Shown piece by piece: positions 9,193-17,349 of a DNA stretch of 64,000 bases. Numbering within the stretch: position 1 is the stretch's first letter; each line of letters begins with the position of its first letter. The notes beneath the pieces were generated by a model. That model was not told the DNA's origin. It did no database searches and was given only the letters and a program-made list of their open reading frames with translations. Source of the stretch: Nocardioides deserti (GTDB lineage: Bacteria; Actinomycetota; Actinomycetes; Propionibacteriales; Nocardioidaceae). A program made the position numbers and the translations under genes. The stretch covers positions 496,001 to 560,000 of the forward strand of contig NZ_JACMYC010000001.1 in NCBI RefSeq assembly GCF_014266025.1, given 5' to 3'.

Positions 9193-10017
9193 CGTGCTCG
9201 CCGGGCCGGTCGTGGAGGCTGCCGACCTGACCCGGGTCTACCGCTCGGCGACGGGGGAGACCTACGCCCTGCGCGGCGTGGACCTCGCGCTGCTGCCCGG
9301 CTCGCTGACCGTCGTGGCCGGCCCGTCGGGCAGCGGCAAGAGCAGCCTGCTGACCCTGCTGTCGGCCCGCGAGCGTCCGAGCGCGGGCGAGCTGCGCGTG
9401 CTCGGCAGCGACGTGGCCGGCGCGTCCGCGGCGCTGCTGCGCCGGCTGCGCCACCGACGGATCGGCTACGTCCCGCAGCGCGCGTCCACCGGGCTCTTCC
9501 CGCACCTCACCGCCACCGCGCACGTCCGCCAGGTCGCCAGCTGGCGGCGTGACCGGCACGCGGACGTCGATGCGGTGCTGGACGCCGTCGGGCTCGCGGC
9601 GCGAGGCGGCCACCGCCCCGCCACGATGTCCGGCGGCGAGCAGCAGCGGCTCGCGGTGGGATGGCCCTGGTCGCCCGGCCGGCGCTGGTCGTCGCCGACG
9701 AGCCCACCGCCGAGCTCGACCACGGCCACGCCGACCGGGTGCTCGACGCGCTCGCCGCCGCCGCCGACGAGGGCAGCGCGGTGGTCGTGAGCAGCCACGA
9801 CCCGCGGGTGACCGAGCGGGCCGGCCGGCTGCTGCGCCTGCGCGACGGCGTCCTGTCCAGCGAGACCGCGCAGTCGCGCGAGACGGTCGCCGTCATCGAC
9901 AACGCCGGGCGGCTGCAGCTGCCGCCGGCGCTGCTGGCCCGGTTCCCGTCGCGCCGGGTGGTCGTCGAGGCCGGCGGCGAGCACGTGCGGCTCCGGGCGC
10001 CCGAGGACCCGGCATGA
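9179..10017 (+). pseudogene. ABC transporter ATPase interrupted by a one-base frameshift
   Basis: The N-terminal part, from GTG 9179 (or GTG 9194), encodes a normal ATPase with Walker A GPSGSGKSS, Q-loop YVPQR and signature MSGGEQQRLAV. At about 9656-9661 the frame breaks: the text reads gcggtgggatggcc where gcggtggcgatggcc would continue the conserved A-V-A-M-A-L. The rest of the protein, including Walker B LVVADEPTAELD and the switch His in SSHDP, continues at 9661-10017 in the next frame. Losing one base explains the shift. The C-terminal tail AVIDNAGRLQLPP resembles an AbrB/SpoVT-type strand and is plausibly native. Either the gene is broken or the assembly has an error; the intact downstream half favours an error or a very recent mutation. 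Confidence 0.85.
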
Positions 10018-10652
10018 GCGGCCTGTCACTGCGCGGCGTGAGCCACGGGTACGGCGCCGGCAGCCGCCGCGTCGCCGTCCTGCACGCCATCACGCTCGCG
10101 GTCGAGCCCGGCGAGGTCGTGGCGCTGCTCGGCCCGTCGGGGTCGGGCAAGACGACCGTGTGCCACCTGGCCGCCGGGTTCGAGGAACCCGACGCCGGCA
10201 CGGTCGAGGTCGACGGCCGGTCGCCCGCCACGGCCGCGGACTGGTCCCTGGTCGCGGTCGTCCCGCAGCAGCACGGGCTCGTGGAGGGGCTCGGCGTCGA
10301 GGAGAACGTGCTGCTGCCGACGTACCGCTCCACCACGGCGGCCGTGCCCTTCGCCCGCCTCGCCGACGAGCTCGACCTCGGCGCGTTCGCGCACCGGCGG
10401 GTGGGGGAGACCTCGCTCGGTGAGCAGCAGCGGATCGCCGTGGCGCGCGGACTGGTGCTCTCGCCGCGGGTGCTCGTGCTCGACGAGCCGACCGGTCACC
10501 AGGACGACGACCGGGCCGAGCTGGTCACCGCTGCGCTGGTCGGGGCGGCGCGGGTCGGCAGCGCCGTGCTCGTCTCGAGCCACGACAGCCGGGTGCGGGC
10601 CATCGCGGACCGGGTGCTCAGGCTCGACGAGGGCCGGCTGCTCCACGACTGA
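10014..10652 (+). CDS. ABC transporter ATP-binding protein
   Basis: A 212-aa ATPase of the LolD/MacB type. It has Walker A GPSGSGKTT, Q-loop VVPQQ, Walker B VLVLDEP and the switch His in VSSHDS. The signature reads TSLGEQQR instead of LSGGQ, so the second residue of the canonical SGG is Leu; this deviation could matter in an asymmetric dimer. Its ATG overlaps the TGA of the preceding ATPase (ATGA). With the frameshifted partner it would form a heterodimeric ATPase for the FtsX-like permease. The last 35 bp overlap the convergent membrane-protein gene. Confidence 0.88.
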   Translation: MSGLSLRGVSHGYGAGSRRVAVLHAITLAVEPGEVVALLGPSGSGKTTVCHLAAGFEEPDAGTVEVDGRSPATAADWSLVAVVPQQHGLVEGLGVEENVLLPTYRSTTAAVPFARLADELDLGAFAHRRVGETSLGEQQRIAVARGLVLSPRVLVLDEPTGHQDDDRAELVTAALVGAARVGSAVLVSSHDSRVRAIADRVLRLDEGRLLHD

Positions 10653-11208
10653 CGCTCCGCGCGACCAGGAAGCCGGCCCCCAGCGCGCCGAGCGTCCCGA
10701 GCGCCTCGTCGCCGAGGGTGTCCTCGTACGCCGCGTCGGCCTCGGTGCCGTGCCGGATGAACGTGAACCACTCGCCGAGCTCCCACCCGATCGCGAGCGC
10801 GGCACCGAGCCCGGTCACCAGCACGACCACCGCCCAGGACGGGCGGACCGAGCGGCACAGCAGCAGCCCGAGCCCGGCGCAGAGCAGGAACCAGTTGACG
10901 AGGTGGTTGAGGTCGTCCCACCAGACCACCGCGTCGTAGAGGTCGAGGCTGTTGCCGGTCACGTCGACCAGGAACGGCAGCATCACCAGCGTGAAAGCGC
11001 CGTACGGCGCCGCATCGGCCTGCCTCCGCCGCGCCCACACCCACCACACGGCGGGCGCGAGCAGCATCAGGAGGGGATACGCGACGAGCCGGGCGCCGAA
11101 CGCCTTCCCCTCGAACCGCTCGATGCCGGGCACCCACTGGGCGACGGCGAGCTGGGCCACCGTGGCGAGGAGGACGAGGGCAGGGATCCACCACGGCACG
11201 CGACGCAT
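10618..11208 (-). CDS. integral membrane protein, DUF2238/YjdF-like
   Basis: A 196-aa protein with five or six hydrophobic helices. It has conserved-looking acidic and aromatic membrane residues (WWDDLNHLVNWFLLC and GWELGEWFTF) and the sequence YEDTLGDEALGTLGALGAGF. This pattern matches the uncharacterised DUF2238/YjdF group. ATG 11208 is preferred because it puts MRRVPWW just before the first helix; ATG 11271 would add 21 unlikely residues. It is convergent with the ATPase gene and divergent from the flavin monooxygenase. No function is known. Confidence 0.7.
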   Translation of the reverse strand: MRRVPWWIPALVLLATVAQLAVAQWVPGIERFEGKAFGARLVAYPLLMLLAPAVWWVWARRRQADAAPYGAFTLVMLPFLVDVTGNSLDLYDAVVWWDDLNHLVNWFLLCAGLGLLLCRSVRPSWAVVVLVTGLGAALAIGWELGEWFTFIRHGTEADAAYEDTLGDEALGTLGALGAGFLVARSVSRGAAGPRRA

Positions 11209-11339
11209 GGCGCCACTGTCGCGGAATAGCCTGGCAGGATCCCTCGTTGACACGGATAGTTCGCCTTTCAACCAGGCTTTTCAGCCAGGCCCTTCAACCA
11301 TGCCGAGCCGCGGAGCGACCGCGAGAGACGGGGACCGTC

Positions 11340-12482
11340 ATGCAGATCGGGATCTTCAGCGTCGGGGACGTCACCACCGACCCGACCACCGGACGCACGC
11401 CCACCGAGCACGAGCGGATCAAGGCCACGGTGGCGATCGCCAAGAAGGCCGAGGAGGTCGGGCTCGACGTCTTCGCGACCGGCGAGCACCACAACCCGCC
11501 GTTCATCTCCTCCAACCCCACCGCGACGCTCGCCTACATCGGCGCGCAGACCGAGCGGATCGTGCTGTCGACCGCGACCACGCTGATCACCACCACCGAC
11601 CCGGTGCTGATCGCGGAGGACTACGCCAAGATCCAGCACCTCACCGACGGCCGCGTCGACCTGATGATGGGCCGCGGCAACACCGGCCCGGTCTACCCGT
11701 GGTTCGGCAAGGACATCCGCCAGGGCATCAACCTCGCGATCGAGAACTACGCGCTGCTGCACCGCCTGTGGCGCGAGGACGTCGTCGACTGGTCCGGGCG
11801 CTTCCGGACGCCCTTGCAGGGCTACACCTCCACGCCGCGGCCGCTGGACGGCGTGCCCCCGTTCGTGTGGCACGGCTCGATCCGCAGCACCGAGATCGCC
11901 GAGCAGGCGGCGTACTACGGCGACGGCTTCTTCCACAACCACATCTTCTGGCCGGCCTCGCACACCCAGCAGATGGTCGACCTGTACCGCCGCCGCTTCG
12001 AGCACTACGGCCACGGCCCGGCCGACACCGCGATCGTCGGGCTCGGCGGGCAGTTCTTCATGCGCCGCAACAGCCAGGACGCGTGGAACGAGTTTCGTCC
12101 CTACTTCGACAACGCCCCGGTCTACGGCCACGGCCCGTCGATGGAGGACTTCACCGAGGCCACCCCGCTGACCGTCGGGTCGCCCCAGCAGGTGCTGGAG
12201 CGGACGCTGTCGTTCCGTGACTACGTCGGGCACTACCAGCGCCAGCTGTTCCTCGTCGACCACGCCGGGCTGCCGCTCAAGACCGTCCTCGAGCAGCTGG
12301 ACCTGCTCGGCGAGATCCTCCCGGAGATGCGCAAGGGCTTCGCCGAGGGCCGTCCCGCGCACGTCCCGGACGCGCCCACCCACGGCTCGCTCGTGGCCGC
12401 CGCGGGCGGCGCCCAGGACGCGACGGTGTACGCCGCCGCCGACTCCGCCACGGGTCACCGCGCCGAGGACGTGCTCTCATGA
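11340..12482 (+). CDS. LLM-class flavin-dependent monooxygenase, CE1758 family
   Basis: Bacterial-luciferase-like TIM-barrel enzyme (380 aa) expected to use reduced FMN supplied by a partner. It opens with IGIFSVGDV and contains EVGLDVFATGEHHNPPF, LSTATTLITTTDPVLIAEDYA and GRVDLMMGRGNTGPVYPWFG, typical strands of the LLM fold. The ATG at 11340 is chosen at the start of the first beta-strand; an in-frame ATG at 11247 would add an unrelated Arg-rich leader. Its stop overlaps the next gene (ATGA). The tandem with an FMN reductase matches the CE1758/CE1759 families named after Corynebacterium efficiens genes; the substrate is unknown. Confidence 0.88.
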   Translation: MQIGIFSVGDVTTDPTTGRTPTEHERIKATVAIAKKAEEVGLDVFATGEHHNPPFISSNPTATLAYIGAQTERIVLSTATTLITTTDPVLIAEDYAKIQHLTDGRVDLMMGRGNTGPVYPWFGKDIRQGINLAIENYALLHRLWREDVVDWSGRFRTPLQGYTSTPRPLDGVPPFVWHGSIRSTEIAEQAAYYGDGFFHNHIFWPASHTQQMVDLYRRRFEHYGHGPADTAIVGLGGQFFMRRNSQDAWNEFRPYFDNAPVYGHGPSMEDFTEATPLTVGSPQQVLERTLSFRDYVGHYQRQLFLVDHAGLPLKTVLEQLDLLGEILPEMRKGFAEGRPAHVPDAPTHGSLVAAAGGAQDATVYAAADSATGHRAEDVLS

Positions 12483-13096
12483 CCTCGGTCGTGGTCGTCT
12501 CCGCGGGCCTCTCGAACCCCTCGTCGACGCGGCTGCTGGCCGACCGGCTCGGCGCCGCGACGTCGCAGGCGCTCGAGGAGGTCGACGTGACCGTCGTCGA
12601 GCTGCGCGACGTGGCGCACGAGCTCACCGACCACCTGCTGACCAACTTCCCCGGCCAGCGGCTGGCGGCGGCGATCGACGCGGTCCGGGCCGCCGACGGG
12701 CTGGTCGTCGTGACGCCGGTGTTCTCCGCGTCGTACTCGGGCCTGTTCAAGACGTTCTTCGACGTGCTCGAGCCCGGCACGCTCGACGGCAAGCCGGTGC
12801 TCGTCGCCGCGACGGCCGGCACGCCGCGGCACTCGCTGGTGCTCGACCACGCCCTGCGCCCGCTCTTCGCCTACCTGCGTGCCGTCGTCGTCCCGACCGG
12901 CGTGTTCGCCGCGACCGAGGACTTCGCGAGCACCGAGCTCGAGCAGCGGATCGCCCGCGCGGCCGGCGAGCTGGCCGCTCTGGTGGGCAAGGTCAGCCCC
13001 GCCGACGCCGCCGGTCCCACCCGCGGCTCCGCCGACGACGAGCTGGCCGCGCCCACCCCCTTCGAGGAGCTGCTCCGCCGCGCCTCCGCTGGTTGA
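12479..13096 (+). CDS. NADPH-dependent FMN reductase, CE1759 family
   Basis: Flavodoxin-fold reductase of 205 aa. It has an N-terminal strand-loop VVVVSAGLSNPSSTRLLADRL for the FMN phosphate, then TPVFSASYSGLFKTFFDVLE and AATAGTPRHSLV, matching the NADPH-dependent FMN reductase fold. It is translationally coupled to the luciferase-like monooxygenase (4-bp overlap), so it is the likely source of reduced FMN for that enzyme. The C-terminal 25 residues are Ala/Pro-rich and probably disordered. A short sequence at 13090-13140 rich in ggttgag and ctcgctcag follows the stop but forms no convincing terminator. Confidence 0.87.
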   Translation: MTSVVVVSAGLSNPSSTRLLADRLGAATSQALEEVDVTVVELRDVAHELTDHLLTNFPGQRLAAAIDAVRAADGLVVVTPVFSASYSGLFKTFFDVLEPGTLDGKPVLVAATAGTPRHSLVLDHALRPLFAYLRAVVVPTGVFAATEDFASTELEQRIARAAGELAALVGKVSPADAAGPTRGSADDELAAPTPFEELLRRASAG

Positions 13097-13134
13097 GAGG
13101 TTCCGCCTCGGCGAGTCCGCTGACGCGTCCTCGC

Positions 13135-13668
13135 TCAGTGCTGGTAGGTGCCGTGCAGGATCGCCCGGCCGGCGGTCTTGAACGCGAGGTTGAACGACAC
13201 GACGGCGGGCGTGGCGTCCGAGTCGACGCCGAGGGTCTCCTCGGTGACGGCGTGGACGACGAAGAAGTACCGGTGGACCTGGTCGCCCGGCGGCGGGGCG
13301 GCGCCGGTGAACGCCTTCGACCCGCCGTCGTTGCGGCACATGAACGCCGACCCGGGCAGCTCTCCGCCCTCCGCGCCGATGCCGGCGGGAAGCTCGGTGA
13401 CGTCGGCGGGCACGTCGACGAGCACCCAGTGCCAGAAGCCGCTCGGCGTCGGGGCGTCGGGGTCGAAGCAGGTGATGGTGTAGCTCTTCGTCCCCTCCGG
13501 CGCGCCCGACCACGACAGCTGCGGCGACGTGTCGCCGCCGTCGGCGACCTGGTCCTGCGTCAGCGGCTGCCCGTCGGTGACGTCGGCGCTGGTGACGGTG
13601 AACGACGGCACGGCCGGCAGCAGGTCGTAGGGGTTCGGGCTCACCGGGCGGTCGAGGGACGAGGACAT
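13135..13668 (-). CDS. YbhB/YbcL family PEBP (Raf-kinase-inhibitor-like) protein
   Basis: A 177-aa phosphatidylethanolamine-binding-protein homologue. The ligand-pocket signatures are visible: [20 protein letters not shown] (the DPDxP and GxxHW motifs) and the later [13 protein letters not shown] 13668 is used; an in-frame upstream ATG at 13749 would run over the divergent siroheme-synthase promoter region. Bacterial members are soluble proteins of unclear role. It is transcribed away from the siroheme synthase gene with about 95 bp between starts. Confidence 0.9.
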   Translation of the reverse strand: MSSSLDRPVSPNPYDLLPAVPSFTVTSADVTDGQPLTQDQVADGGDTSPQLSWSGAPEGTKSYTITCFDPDAPTPSGFWHWVLVDVPADVTELPAGIGAEGGELPGSAFMCRNDGGSKAFTGAAPPPGDQVHRYFFVVHAVTEETLGVDSDATPAVVSFNLAFKTAGRAILHGTYQH

Positions 13669-13763
13669 GGGGCTCCTATCGCAGTGGCGGGTCGCGGGCG
13701 ACCGTAGTCCGGTCCCCGAACCCGTACCACCGACCGCCGGGCTGGACACGCGAGAATGGGTGG

Positions 13764-15023
13764 GTGGACGACTTCCCGACGTACCCCTCCGGCCTGCGCC
13801 TGGCCGGCCGCCGTGTCGTCGTGGTCGGTGGGGGACACGTCGCCCAGCGCCGCGTGCCGCAGCTGATCGCGGCCGGCGCCCAGGTCCACGTCGTGGCCCC
13901 GGAGGCCACCCCCGCCATCGAGGGGCTGGTCGGGTCCGGGGAGCTGACCTGGCACCAGCGCGGCTTCGAGGACGGCGACCTCGACGACACCTGGTACTGC
14001 ATCGCCGCGACGAACCTGCCCACCGTCAACGAGCGGATCAGCCGGGCCGCGGAGGCGCGGCGGGTCTTCTGCGTGCGGGCCGACGACGCCACCCACGCCA
14101 CGGCATGGACGCCCGCGACAGGTCGGCACGACGGCGTCACCGTCGCGGTGCTGAGCAACCGCGAGCCGCAGCGCTCGGCGTCGATCCGCGACGCGGTCGT
14201 CGAGCAGCTGCGCGAGGGGGTGCTGTCGGCGCGCCGCGGACGGGACCGTACGCCGGGCGTCGTGCTGGTCGGCGGTGGTCCGGGGGAGCCGGAGCTGATC
14301 ACCGTCGCCGGCCGCAAGGCGCTCATGGACGCCGACGTCGTGGTCGCCGACCGGTTGGCGCCACGCGAGCTGCTCGGTGACCTGCCGGCCGACGTGGAGC
14401 TGGTGGACGTCGCCAAGCTGCCCCGCGGGCGGAGCGCGCAGCAGGAGGAGATCAACCGGGTGATCGTCGAGCGCGCGCTCGCCGGCAAGCGGGTGGTGCG
14501 GTTCAAGGGCGGCGACAACTTCGTGTTCGGCCGTGGCTACGAGGAGGTCCTCGCCTGCCGCGAGGCCGGCGTGCCGGTGACGGTCATCCCCGGGCTGACC
14601 AGCCCGGTGTCGGTGCCCGCGGTCGCCGGCATCCCGGTGACGCACCGTGGCGTCGCGCACGAGTTCACCGTGATCTCCGGCCACCTGCCGCCGGGCCACC
14701 CGGAGTCGCTGACCGAGTGGGCGGCCGTCGCGCAGCTGCGCGGCACGCTGGTGCTGATGATGGCGGTGCAGAACGCTCCCGCGATCGCCGACGCGCTCGT
14801 CGCCGGTGGTCGTGATGCCGGGACCCCGGTCGGCGTCGTCTGCGACGGGACGATGCCGGGGGAGCGGACGGTGCTCTCCACGCTCGGCACGCTCGCCGGT
14901 GACCTCGCGGCCGAGCGGGTCAAGCCGCCGGCGATCATCCTGGTCGGCGACGTCGTCGCGGTGGCCCACCCCGAGCGCTTCGGCGACCGCGCGGCCGGCT
15001 CCTCGGGCGGGGACGGCGCCTGA
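13764..15023 (+). CDS. cysG: siroheme synthase / uroporphyrinogen-III C-methyltransferase (CysG-like)
   Basis: A 419-aa bifunctional enzyme. Residues 1-150 form a Rossmann precorrin-2 dehydrogenase/ferrochelatase-like module ([13 protein letters not shown], then [13 protein letters not shown]). From about 163 onward comes the SAM-dependent SUMT domain, with [18 protein letters not shown], the [17 protein letters not shown] signature and [12 protein letters not shown]. It makes precorrin-2 for siroheme and can feed the cobalamin genes at 48 kb. It starts with GTG 13764 and ends one base before the next ATG, so it is probably co-transcribed with the methyltransferase. At 419 aa it is a little shorter than E. 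coli CysG (457). Confidence 0.92.
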   Translation: MDDFPTYPSGLRLAGRRVVVVGGGHVAQRRVPQLIAAGAQVHVVAPEATPAIEGLVGSGELTWHQRGFEDGDLDDTWYCIAATNLPTVNERISRAAEARRVFCVRADDATHATAWTPATGRHDGVTVAVLSNREPQRSASIRDAVVEQLREGVLSARRGRDRTPGVVLVGGGPGEPELITVAGRKALMDADVVVADRLAPRELLGDLPADVELVDVAKLPRGRSAQQEEINRVIVERALAGKRVVRFKGGDNFVFGRGYEEVLACREAGVPVTVIPGLTSPVSVPAVAGIPVTHRGVAHEFTVISGHLPPGHPESLTEWAAVAQLRGTLVLMMAVQNAPAIADALVAGGRDAGTPVGVVCDGTMPGERTVLSTLGTLAGDLAAERVKPPAIILVGDVVAVAHPERFGDRAAGSSGGDGA

Positions 15024-15827
15024 ATGGCCACGATCGTGGAGATCGCCGACCCCGCCGACCCGCGGCTCGCGGACTACCGCGACCTGCGCGACGTGGAGCT
15101 GCGCAAGAACCTCGAGGCCGAGCACGGGCTGTTCCTCGCGGAGGGCGAGAAGGTGGTCCGCCGCGCGGTCGAGGGCGGCCACACCCCGCGCTCGTTCCTG
15201 ATGGCGCCGCGCTGGCTGGACGGGCTCGCCGACGTGCTCGATCGCTCCGACGCACCCTGCTACGTGCTGTCCGAGGCTCTCGCCGAGCAGGTCACCGGGT
15301 TCCACGTCCACCGCGGAGCGCTCGCCTCGCTCGAGCGGCGCCCGCTGCCGTCGGTCGACGAGGTCCTCGACGGCGCCCGGTCGGTGCTCGTCCTGGAGGA
15401 CGTCGTCGACCACACCAACGTCGGAGCGATCTTCCGCTCCGGTGCCGCGCTCGGCTTCGACGCCGTCCTGCTGGCCCCGCGCTGCGCCGACCCGCTCTAC
15501 CGCCGCTCGATCAAGGTCGCGATGGGCACGGTCTTCAACGTGCCGTGGACCCGGCTCCCGGACTGGTACGACGCCCTGCCCGACCTCTCCGCGCGCGGCT
15601 TCACCACCATCGCCCTCACCCTCGCCGACGACTCGTCCCCGATCGAGGACGCCGTCGCCGGCCTGGACGAGGTGGCGCTCGTGCTCGGCTCGGAGGGCCA
15701 CGGGCTCTCGCCGCGCTGGGAGCAGTCCGCCGACCGGCGCGCGATCATCCCGATGGCCGAGGGCGTCGACTCGCTCAACGTCGCCGCCGCCACCGCCGTC
15801 GCCTGCTACGTCACCGCCCGCCGCTGA
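15024..15827 (+). CDS. TrmH/SpoU family RNA 2'-O-methyltransferase
   Basis: SPOUT methyltransferase of 267 aa with an N-terminal RNA-binding substrate domain (residues about 1-105, including LFLAEGEKVVRRA) and a trefoil-knot catalytic domain. The three SPOUT motifs are visible: LEDVVDHTNVGAIFRSGAALG, LVLGSEGHGLSP and IPMAEGVDSLNVAAATAV. The target (23S rRNA or tRNA) cannot be assigned. The ATG follows the cysG stop with no gap. A large imperfect inverted repeat starts 8 bp after the stop and may terminate the pair. Confidence 0.92.
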   Translation: MATIVEIADPADPRLADYRDLRDVELRKNLEAEHGLFLAEGEKVVRRAVEGGHTPRSFLMAPRWLDGLADVLDRSDAPCYVLSEALAEQVTGFHVHRGALASLERRPLPSVDEVLDGARSVLVLEDVVDHTNVGAIFRSGAALGFDAVLLAPRCADPLYRRSIKVAMGTVFNVPWTRLPDWYDALPDLSARGFTTIALTLADDSSPIEDAVAGLDEVALVLGSEGHGLSPRWEQSADRRAIIPMAEGVDSLNVAAATAVACYVTARR

Positions 15828-15835
15828 CCCCACCC

Positions 15836-15899
15836 CGCCGAGTCGCCACTTGGGCGGACCGAGCGGGCTCGAGCCTGCGCGAAGTGCCACCTCGGCGGC
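15836..15899 (+). repeat. imperfect inverted repeat after the methyltransferase gene
   Basis: The arm ccgccgagtcgccactt at 15836 faces aagtgccacctcggcgg ending at 15899. Thirteen of 17 positions pair, with mismatches only in the middle, around a 30-nt loop. It could be a transcription terminator without a T-tract, or a dispersed repeat. No gene covers it. Confidence 0.5.
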
Positions 15900-16070
15900 G
15901 GTGATTGGGCGGAGCGCCGCGGGTCGCGTACCGTCGATGGCCGTTCCGCCGGGCGGCCCCTGATGCCGTTCCGGTCGGGCTCCCGCGGCCGCACGCCGGC
16001 CGTGTCACGACCAGGAGACCCTCGCACCACGGCGAGGGCGTCGACACCCCGTTTGGACCTCCTTTTCTTC

Positions 16071-16928
16071 ATGCCTTTGCACTCTGCCCTGCCCTCCGTC
16101 CTGCCCACCGGCCGTCCGTCCCGGCTCGCGGCCACCTCGACCCTCGCGGCAGCGGTCGTCCTGGGGCTGCTGCCTGCCACGGCCACGGCCGCCGAGAGCG
16201 AGCCCGCACCCGCCGGCACCGAGCCGGTGGCTGCTGCTGCCGCCCCCGACACCACGCCCGTCCGCCTCCGGGTCGGCCGCAACGACACGCGACCGGTGCG
16301 TACCTCGGCCGCGTGGCCGGCCGGCGTCCTGCGCGAGCAGGGCGTCGAGGTCTCCCGTCGCGACCAGGTCCGCGTCCTGCGCGCCGAGCGCCGCGTGAGC
16401 GGCGACCGGCGCCGGCTCCGCCGTGGCGACACCGTCAAGGTCGTCCGCGTCGAGCGCACGGTCGACACCCGCCGCGTCAAGGTGCGCGCCGGCGTCGAGA
16501 AGCGGCGTACGACGTCGCTGCGACCCGGCCAGCGCCGCGTGGTGCGTGACGGCCGCCCGGGGGTGCGCAAGGTGCGCGTCGTCCGGGTGACCCTCAACGC
16601 CCGCGTCGTCGACCGCGCCGTCCGCAAGCACATGGTCCGCGACCCGCGGCCGCGCCGCGTGCTCGTCGGCGCGCCGCGCCGGTCCGTGCCCGCCGCCGAC
16701 CACCTGAACTGGCGTGGCCTCGCCCGTTGCGAGTCCGGCGGCAACCCGCGCGCCGTCAACGCGGCCGGCTACTACGGCCTGTACCAGTTCGACACCGGCA
16801 CCTGGCGCAGCGTCGGTGGCCGCGGCATGCCGCACCGCGTCCCGGCGGCGGAGCAGACGTACCGCGCGAAGCTGCTCTACAAGCAGCGCGGCCGCTCGCC
16901 GTGGCCGCACTGCGGTCGCTACCTGTGA
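16071..16928 (+). CDS. resuscitation-promoting-factor-like secreted transglycosylase with G5 domain
   Basis: A 285-aa exported protein. Residues 1-40 are a signal peptide ending ATATA-AES, and an Ala/Pro-rich stretch follows. An Arg/Val-rich linker leads to a G5-like domain (about 140-200). The C-terminal Rpf/transglycosylase domain (about 208-285) contains LARCESGGNPRAVN with the catalytic Glu, and YYGLYQFDTGTWRSVGG. It cleaves peptidoglycan glycan strands at septa or during resuscitation. ATG 16071 is chosen because it begins the signal peptide; an ATG 36 codons upstream adds a non-signal leader. The linker is unusually basic, which may hold the enzyme on the anionic wall. Confidence 0.85.
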   Translation: MPLHSALPSVLPTGRPSRLAATSTLAAAVVLGLLPATATAAESEPAPAGTEPVAAAAAPDTTPVRLRVGRNDTRPVRTSAAWPAGVLREQGVEVSRRDQVRVLRAERRVSGDRRRLRRGDTVKVVRVERTVDTRRVKVRAGVEKRRTTSLRPGQRRVVRDGRPGVRKVRVVRVTLNARVVDRAVRKHMVRDPRPRRVLVGAPRRSVPAADHLNWRGLARCESGGNPRAVNAAGYYGLYQFDTGTWRSVGGRGMPHRVPAAEQTYRAKLLYKQRGRSPWPHCGRYL

Positions 16929-17058
16929 CCAACGCCCTCGCCGGCTGAGTCCCGCCCGCACCACCACCGGCGCGGCCACCGGACGACACGGCGTCCCGGG
17001 TCCCTCCGACCGGGGAGCGGTCCGCCGACCGGGCTGGTTCCGACCTCGCGCGGTCGCG

Positions 17059-17107
17059 GGGTCGTGTGCTCGTCGACGCGGGAGTGCGCGTCCTGGGGCA
17101 CACGACC
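17059..17107. repeat. nested inverted repeat (cruciform-like)
   Basis: Outer arms gggtcgtgtgc (17059-17069) and its exact complement (17097-17107, allowing the last base pairs) enclose an inner hairpin gacgcg/cgcgtc (17075-17080 with 17087-17092). It lies 130 bp after the Rpf-like gene and 240 bp before the epimerase start. It could be a terminator, a protein-binding site or a structured leader; the sequence alone does not decide. Confidence 0.5.
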
Positions 17108-17216
17108 CGGCTCCGGCCGTCGGGGGTGGCGGGGTACGTCGGCTCCGAGCGCGCGTCAACGATCATTCAATTGCGCGGGAATGGCGCGTCTGCGCGCGTC
17201 CCAGGCGCTGAAACCA

Positions 17217-17228
17217 CGCAATTGCGCG
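17217..17228. promoter_or_regulatory. possible operator: palindrome with an upstream half-copy
   Basis: The 10-bp palindrome cgcaattgcg at 17217 is followed by cg, so it contains caattgcgcg. The same 10-mer occurs at 17168, 51 bp (about five helical turns) upstream on the same side. AT-containing palindromes stand out in this GC-rich DNA, which suggests a regulator-binding pair ahead of the operon that starts at 17350. Confidence 0.3.
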
Positions 17229-17349
17229 ATTGTCGACGAGCGGCCCGTCCCGCCTGGTGCCCCGTGCTCCCATGACCACTGACGACCGCGGGTGGGCGGG
17301 CACCGCGAGCAGCAGTGTGAGGCCCCCGCCGGCGGGGCACCGAGCGCTC

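Larger units (their letters stand above)
16929..17349. other. 421-bp intergenic region upstream of the polyketide operon
   Basis: No gene is supported here. It contains a nested inverted repeat (17059-17107) and two copies of caattgcgcg (17168-17177 and 17219-17228). The second copy sits in the perfect palindrome cgcaattgcg (17217-17226). The promoter of the downstream six-gene operon should lie between the hairpin and the ATG at 17350. Confidence 0.6.

Noticed and set aside
15880..16070. Possible c-di-AMP (ydaO-type) riboswitch upstream of the Rpf-like gene
   Set aside because: Such switches occur before rpf genes in actinobacteria, but I could not align the conserved core; a covariance search would be needed.
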